Shown here one piece after another: positions 12,950 to 15,065 of a stretch of DNA of 15,065 nucleotides. The translations under genes and the position numbers were made by a program. This stretch comes from Bacteroidota bacterium (GTDB taxonomy: Bacteria; Bacteroidota; Bacteroidia; B-17B0; Aurantibacillaceae), in assembly GCA_005800865.1 (NCBI GenBank), contig SYEI01000216.1, forward strand, positions 1 to 15,065, read 5' to 3'. The notes below the pieces were generated by a model that did not search any database, had not been told where the DNA came from, and saw only the letters and a list, made by a program, of their open reading frames with translations. How positions within the stretch are numbered: the stretch's first letter is position 1; the number at the start of each line of letters is the position of its first letter.

Positions 12950-14950
12950 ATGATTACTGCAGAATCTCCAATTAAGTTCGATAGACGTAAACAAAAAGAC
13001 GATACGTTATTACAACTCTATAAAAATATTTTAACCCCTCGTTTAATAGAAGAAAAAATGTTGATTCTTCTTCGTCAAGGTCGTATTGCCAAATGGTTTA
13101 GTGGTATTGGCCAAGAAGCAATTTCCGTTGGGGTAGCAACCGCATTAAACAAGGATGAATTTATTTTACCAATGCACCGTAACTTAGGTGTGTTTACTAC
13201 TCGTGGTATTCCGATGAATCGTTTGTTTTGTCAGTTTCAAGGTAAGCCAAGTGGCTTTACTCAAGGCCGCGACAGAAGTTTTCACTTTGGAACACAAGAA
13301 TATAATATTGTAGGGATGATTTCTCACTTAGGCCCGCAAATGGGTGTGGCTGATGGTATTGCCTTAGGTAACAAATTGAGAGAAGAGAAAAAAGTAACGG
13401 TTGTATTTAGTGGTGATGGTGGAGCTAGTGAAGGCGATTTTCACGAAAGTATTAATACAGCAGCTGTTTGGGATTTACCAGTAATTTTTGTTGTTGAAAA
13501 TAATGGTTATGGTTTATCAACTCCAAGCAACGAGCAATTCCGTTGTAAGTCATTTGCTGATAAAGCAATTGGTTATGGCATAGAAGGTGTAACCGTTGAT
13601 GGAAATAACGTATTAAAAGTTTACGAAACCGTTAAGAATTTAGCAGAATCGATGAGAGAAAATCCACGTCCTATTTTATTAGAATGTGTGACTTTCCGTA
13701 TGCGTGGACATGAAGAGGCATCTGGGACGAAATATGTTCCAAAAGAATTATTTGATGTATGGGGAAGAAAAGATCCTGTAAATACCTTTGAGAAATTTTT
13801 AATTGATGAAGGTGTTTTAACGGATGACATTATTGAGAAATTACGTTCCGAAATTAAAAAAGATATTGATGATGGTTTAGAATTAGCTTATGCAGAAACT
13901 TTGCCTCCTCCAAATACAGAAAAAGAAATTACTGAATTATTTATGCCTTGTAAGATTGAAGATACGTCTACTCAATCAGGCCCTAAAACTAATAAGCGTT
14001 TAATTGATGCGATTAGTGATGGTATGCGTTTAGCGATGCGCAAGCATGATAACTTAGTGTTGATGGGACAAGATATTGCTGATTACGGTGGAGTATTTAA
14101 AATCACCGATGGTTTTGTAGAAGAATTTGGAAAGGGAAGAGTTCGTAATACGCCTTTATGCGAATCTGCTATTTTAGGAACTGGTTTTGGTTTGTCGATT
14201 AATAAACACAAAGCGATGGTTGAAATGCAATTTGCTGATTTCGTTTCAGAAGGAATGACTCAAATCATTAACAACTTAGCAAAATCGCATTATCGTTGGG
14301 GACAAAATGCTGACGTAGTGGTTCGTATGCCAACAGGTGCTGGTGTAGCAGCTGGCCCATTTCATAGTCAAAGTAACGAAGCTTGGTTCTTTAAAACACC
14401 AGGTTTAAAAATTGCTTATCCTGCTTTCCCAAGTGATGCTAAAGGTTTACTATTAGCCTCTTTTGAAGATCCAAATCCGGTTATGTTCTTTGAGCATAAA
14501 GCATTATACAGAAGTATTGATGAAGATATTTTAGATGGCTATTATACGATTCCTTTTGGGAAAGCGCGTTTAGTAAAAGAAGGTGCTGATGTTACTATTG
14601 TTACTTATGGTTTAGGTGTGCATTGGGCATTAGAGCTATTAAATGCTCATCCAGAAATTTCTGCTGATTTAATTGATTTAAGAACCTTAGCTCCATTAGA
14701 TACACAAGCTATTTATGATTCAGTCAAGAAAACAGGGAAAGCATTTGTGCTGCATGAAGATACGTTGACAGGTGGTATTGGCGGCGAATTAAGTGCCTTA
14801 ATTACAGAACACTGTTTTGAATATTTAGATGCGCCAGTAATGCGCGAAGGAAGTTTAGATACACCTGTACCAATGAATGCAGATTTAGAAATCAACTTCT
14901 TACCAAAAGAAAGATTCAAAGAAAAATTAATGAAATTGATTAATTACTAA
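12950..14950 (+). CDS. Fused 2-oxoacid dehydrogenase E1 alpha/beta (branched-chain type)
   Basis: This is the TPP-dependent E1 component of a 2-oxoacid dehydrogenase complex with alpha and beta subunits fused in one 666-residue chain. It decarboxylates a 2-oxoacid and acylates the lipoyl domain of E2. The alpha part (about 20-335) has GQEAISVG (54-61), the HFGTQEYNIVGMISHLG loop, the TPP/Mg motif GDGGASEGDF (155-164) ending at Asn184-Asn185, and RMRGHEEASGTKY (250-262) in the place of the usual phosphorylation loop. A linker (about 336-346) leads to the beta part, with GQDIADYGGVFKIT (373-386), LCESAILGTGFGLS (403-416, catalytic-type Glu405), FHSQSNEAWFFKTPGLKI (471-488) and a transketolase-C-like domain ending EDTLTGGIGGELS. 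Fusions of this kind are known in Bacteroidota. Branched-chain versus pyruvate specificity is uncertain. No E2 or E3 gene is in the window. Two stops (TAATGA) end the frame. Confidence 0.93.
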   Translation: MITAESPIKFDRRKQKDDTLLQLYKNILTPRLIEEKMLILLRQGRIAKWFSGIGQEAISVGVATALNKDEFILPMHRNLGVFTTRGIPMNRLFCQFQGKPSGFTQGRDRSFHFGTQEYNIVGMISHLGPQMGVADGIALGNKLREEKKVTVVFSGDGGASEGDFHESINTAAVWDLPVIFVVENNGYGLSTPSNEQFRCKSFADKAIGYGIEGVTVDGNNVLKVYETVKNLAESMRENPRPILLECVTFRMRGHEEASGTKYVPKELFDVWGRKDPVNTFEKFLIDEGVLTDDIIEKLRSEIKKDIDDGLELAYAETLPPPNTEKEITELFMPCKIEDTSTQSGPKTNKRLIDAISDGMRLAMRKHDNLVLMGQDIADYGGVFKITDGFVEEFGKGRVRNTPLCESAILGTGFGLSINKHKAMVEMQFADFVSEGMTQIINNLAKSHYRWGQNADVVVRMPTGAGVAAGPFHSQSNEAWFFKTPGLKIAYPAFPSDAKGLLLASFEDPNPVMFFEHKALYRSIDEDILDGYYTIPFGKARLVKEGADVTIVTYGLGVHWALELLNAHPEISADLIDLRTLAPLDTQAIYDSVKKTGKAFVLHEDTLTGGIGGELSALITEHCFEYLDAPVMREGSLDTPVPMNADLEINFLPKERFKEKLMKLINY

Positions 14951-14955
14951 TGAGG

Positions 14956-15048
14956 GCGTGACCCCGCAAAAGTACAGCGGGGTCGGGCTTTTCGTTTCAA
15001 TCTTTTGCAAGAGGCAGGCAAAAGGATTTCCACTGCAATCCCTCACGC
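14956..15048. repeat. GC-richer hairpin-rich intergenic element (palindromic repeat or structured RNA)
   Basis: This follows the E1 gene by 5 bases and is clearly richer in G+C than its surroundings. Three nested pairings are visible: an outer stem GCGTGA (14956-14961) with TCACGC (15043-15048); a hairpin GACCCCGC (14960-14967) with GCGGGGTC (14977-14984) around a 9-base loop; and a hairpin CTTTTGC (15002-15008) with GCAAAAG (15018-15024) around another 9-base loop, extendable by AATC/GGATT with a bulge. Two related half-motifs, TTTCAATC (14995-15002) and CTGCAATC (15033-15040), follow each hairpin. I recall similar GGGCTTTTCG...CAATCCCTCACGC segments between genes in other Bacteroidota, unverified. 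The run of A after 15048 and the final bases to 15065 show no gene. Confidence 0.6.
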
Positions 15049-15065
15049 AAAAAAAATACTTAAAG

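Noticed and set aside
14960..14994. Simple rho-independent terminator for the E1 gene
   Set aside because: The GACCCCGC/GCGGGGTC hairpin is followed by CGGGCTTTTCG, with only four T after intervening GC bases. It may terminate, but the wider paired structure is not explained by a terminator alone.
1..15065. tRNA, rRNA, insertion sequence, phage or defence genes
   Set aside because: No cloverleaf-like tRNA, rRNA segment, transposase, integrase, nuclease or toxin-antitoxin pattern was seen on either strand.

Overview
The window comes from an AT-rich member of the Bacteroidota, probably a Flavobacteriales-like lineage. The evidence is a very large surface protein with a type IX secretion (T9SS) C-terminal sorting domain, a DUF4783 gene overlapping nadC, a TonB C-terminal-domain protein, a fused E1 alpha/beta 2-oxoacid dehydrogenase, transketolase split into two subunits, and a TAnnTTTG-type promoter box. 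I cannot assign a genus.

Layout. Bases 1-3568 (+) hold the N-terminal transketolase subunit (5' end cut by the window), a secreted von Willebrand factor A (VWA) protein, a small secreted TonB_C protein and the C-terminal transketolase subunit. The two halves of one enzyme are thus separated by about 1.8 kb carrying two unrelated exported proteins. The first of these begins inside a long imperfect inverted repeat and starts at TTG. A perfect 36-nt palindrome at 3586-3621 serves as a shared terminator with the convergent gene on the other strand. Bases 3639-8219 (-) encode a 1526-residue modular T9SS surface protein with three kinds of internal repeat. Upstream of it on the same strand is rlmH (8313-8786), which faces the + strand pair DUF4783-nadC (8846-10082).

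Bases 10084-12894 (-) are a tightly overlapping three-gene run: a GT-C type membrane glycosyltransferase, a secreted GH16 glycoside hydrolase, and a 38-residue membrane protein with a Cys-rich tail (FeoB-associated type). The last start codon overlaps the GH16 stop as TAATG. Divergent from this run, 12950-14950 (+) encodes a fused E1 alpha/beta 2-oxoacid dehydrogenase. The window ends in a GC-richer, hairpin-rich intergenic element (about 14956-15048) that looks like a dispersed palindromic repeat or structured RNA.

How the genes fit together. Transketolase (pentose phosphate), NadC (NAD synthesis), the E1 dehydrogenase and RlmH (ribosome maturation) are housekeeping. The accessory content is envelope-directed: VWA, TonB_C, the T9SS surface protein, GT-C and GH16. 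I see no convincing new defence or mobile system. The best leads are the inverted-repeat element that encodes a signal peptide between the transketolase halves, the triplicated CCDAH-type module of the surface protein, and the structured element at the right edge.
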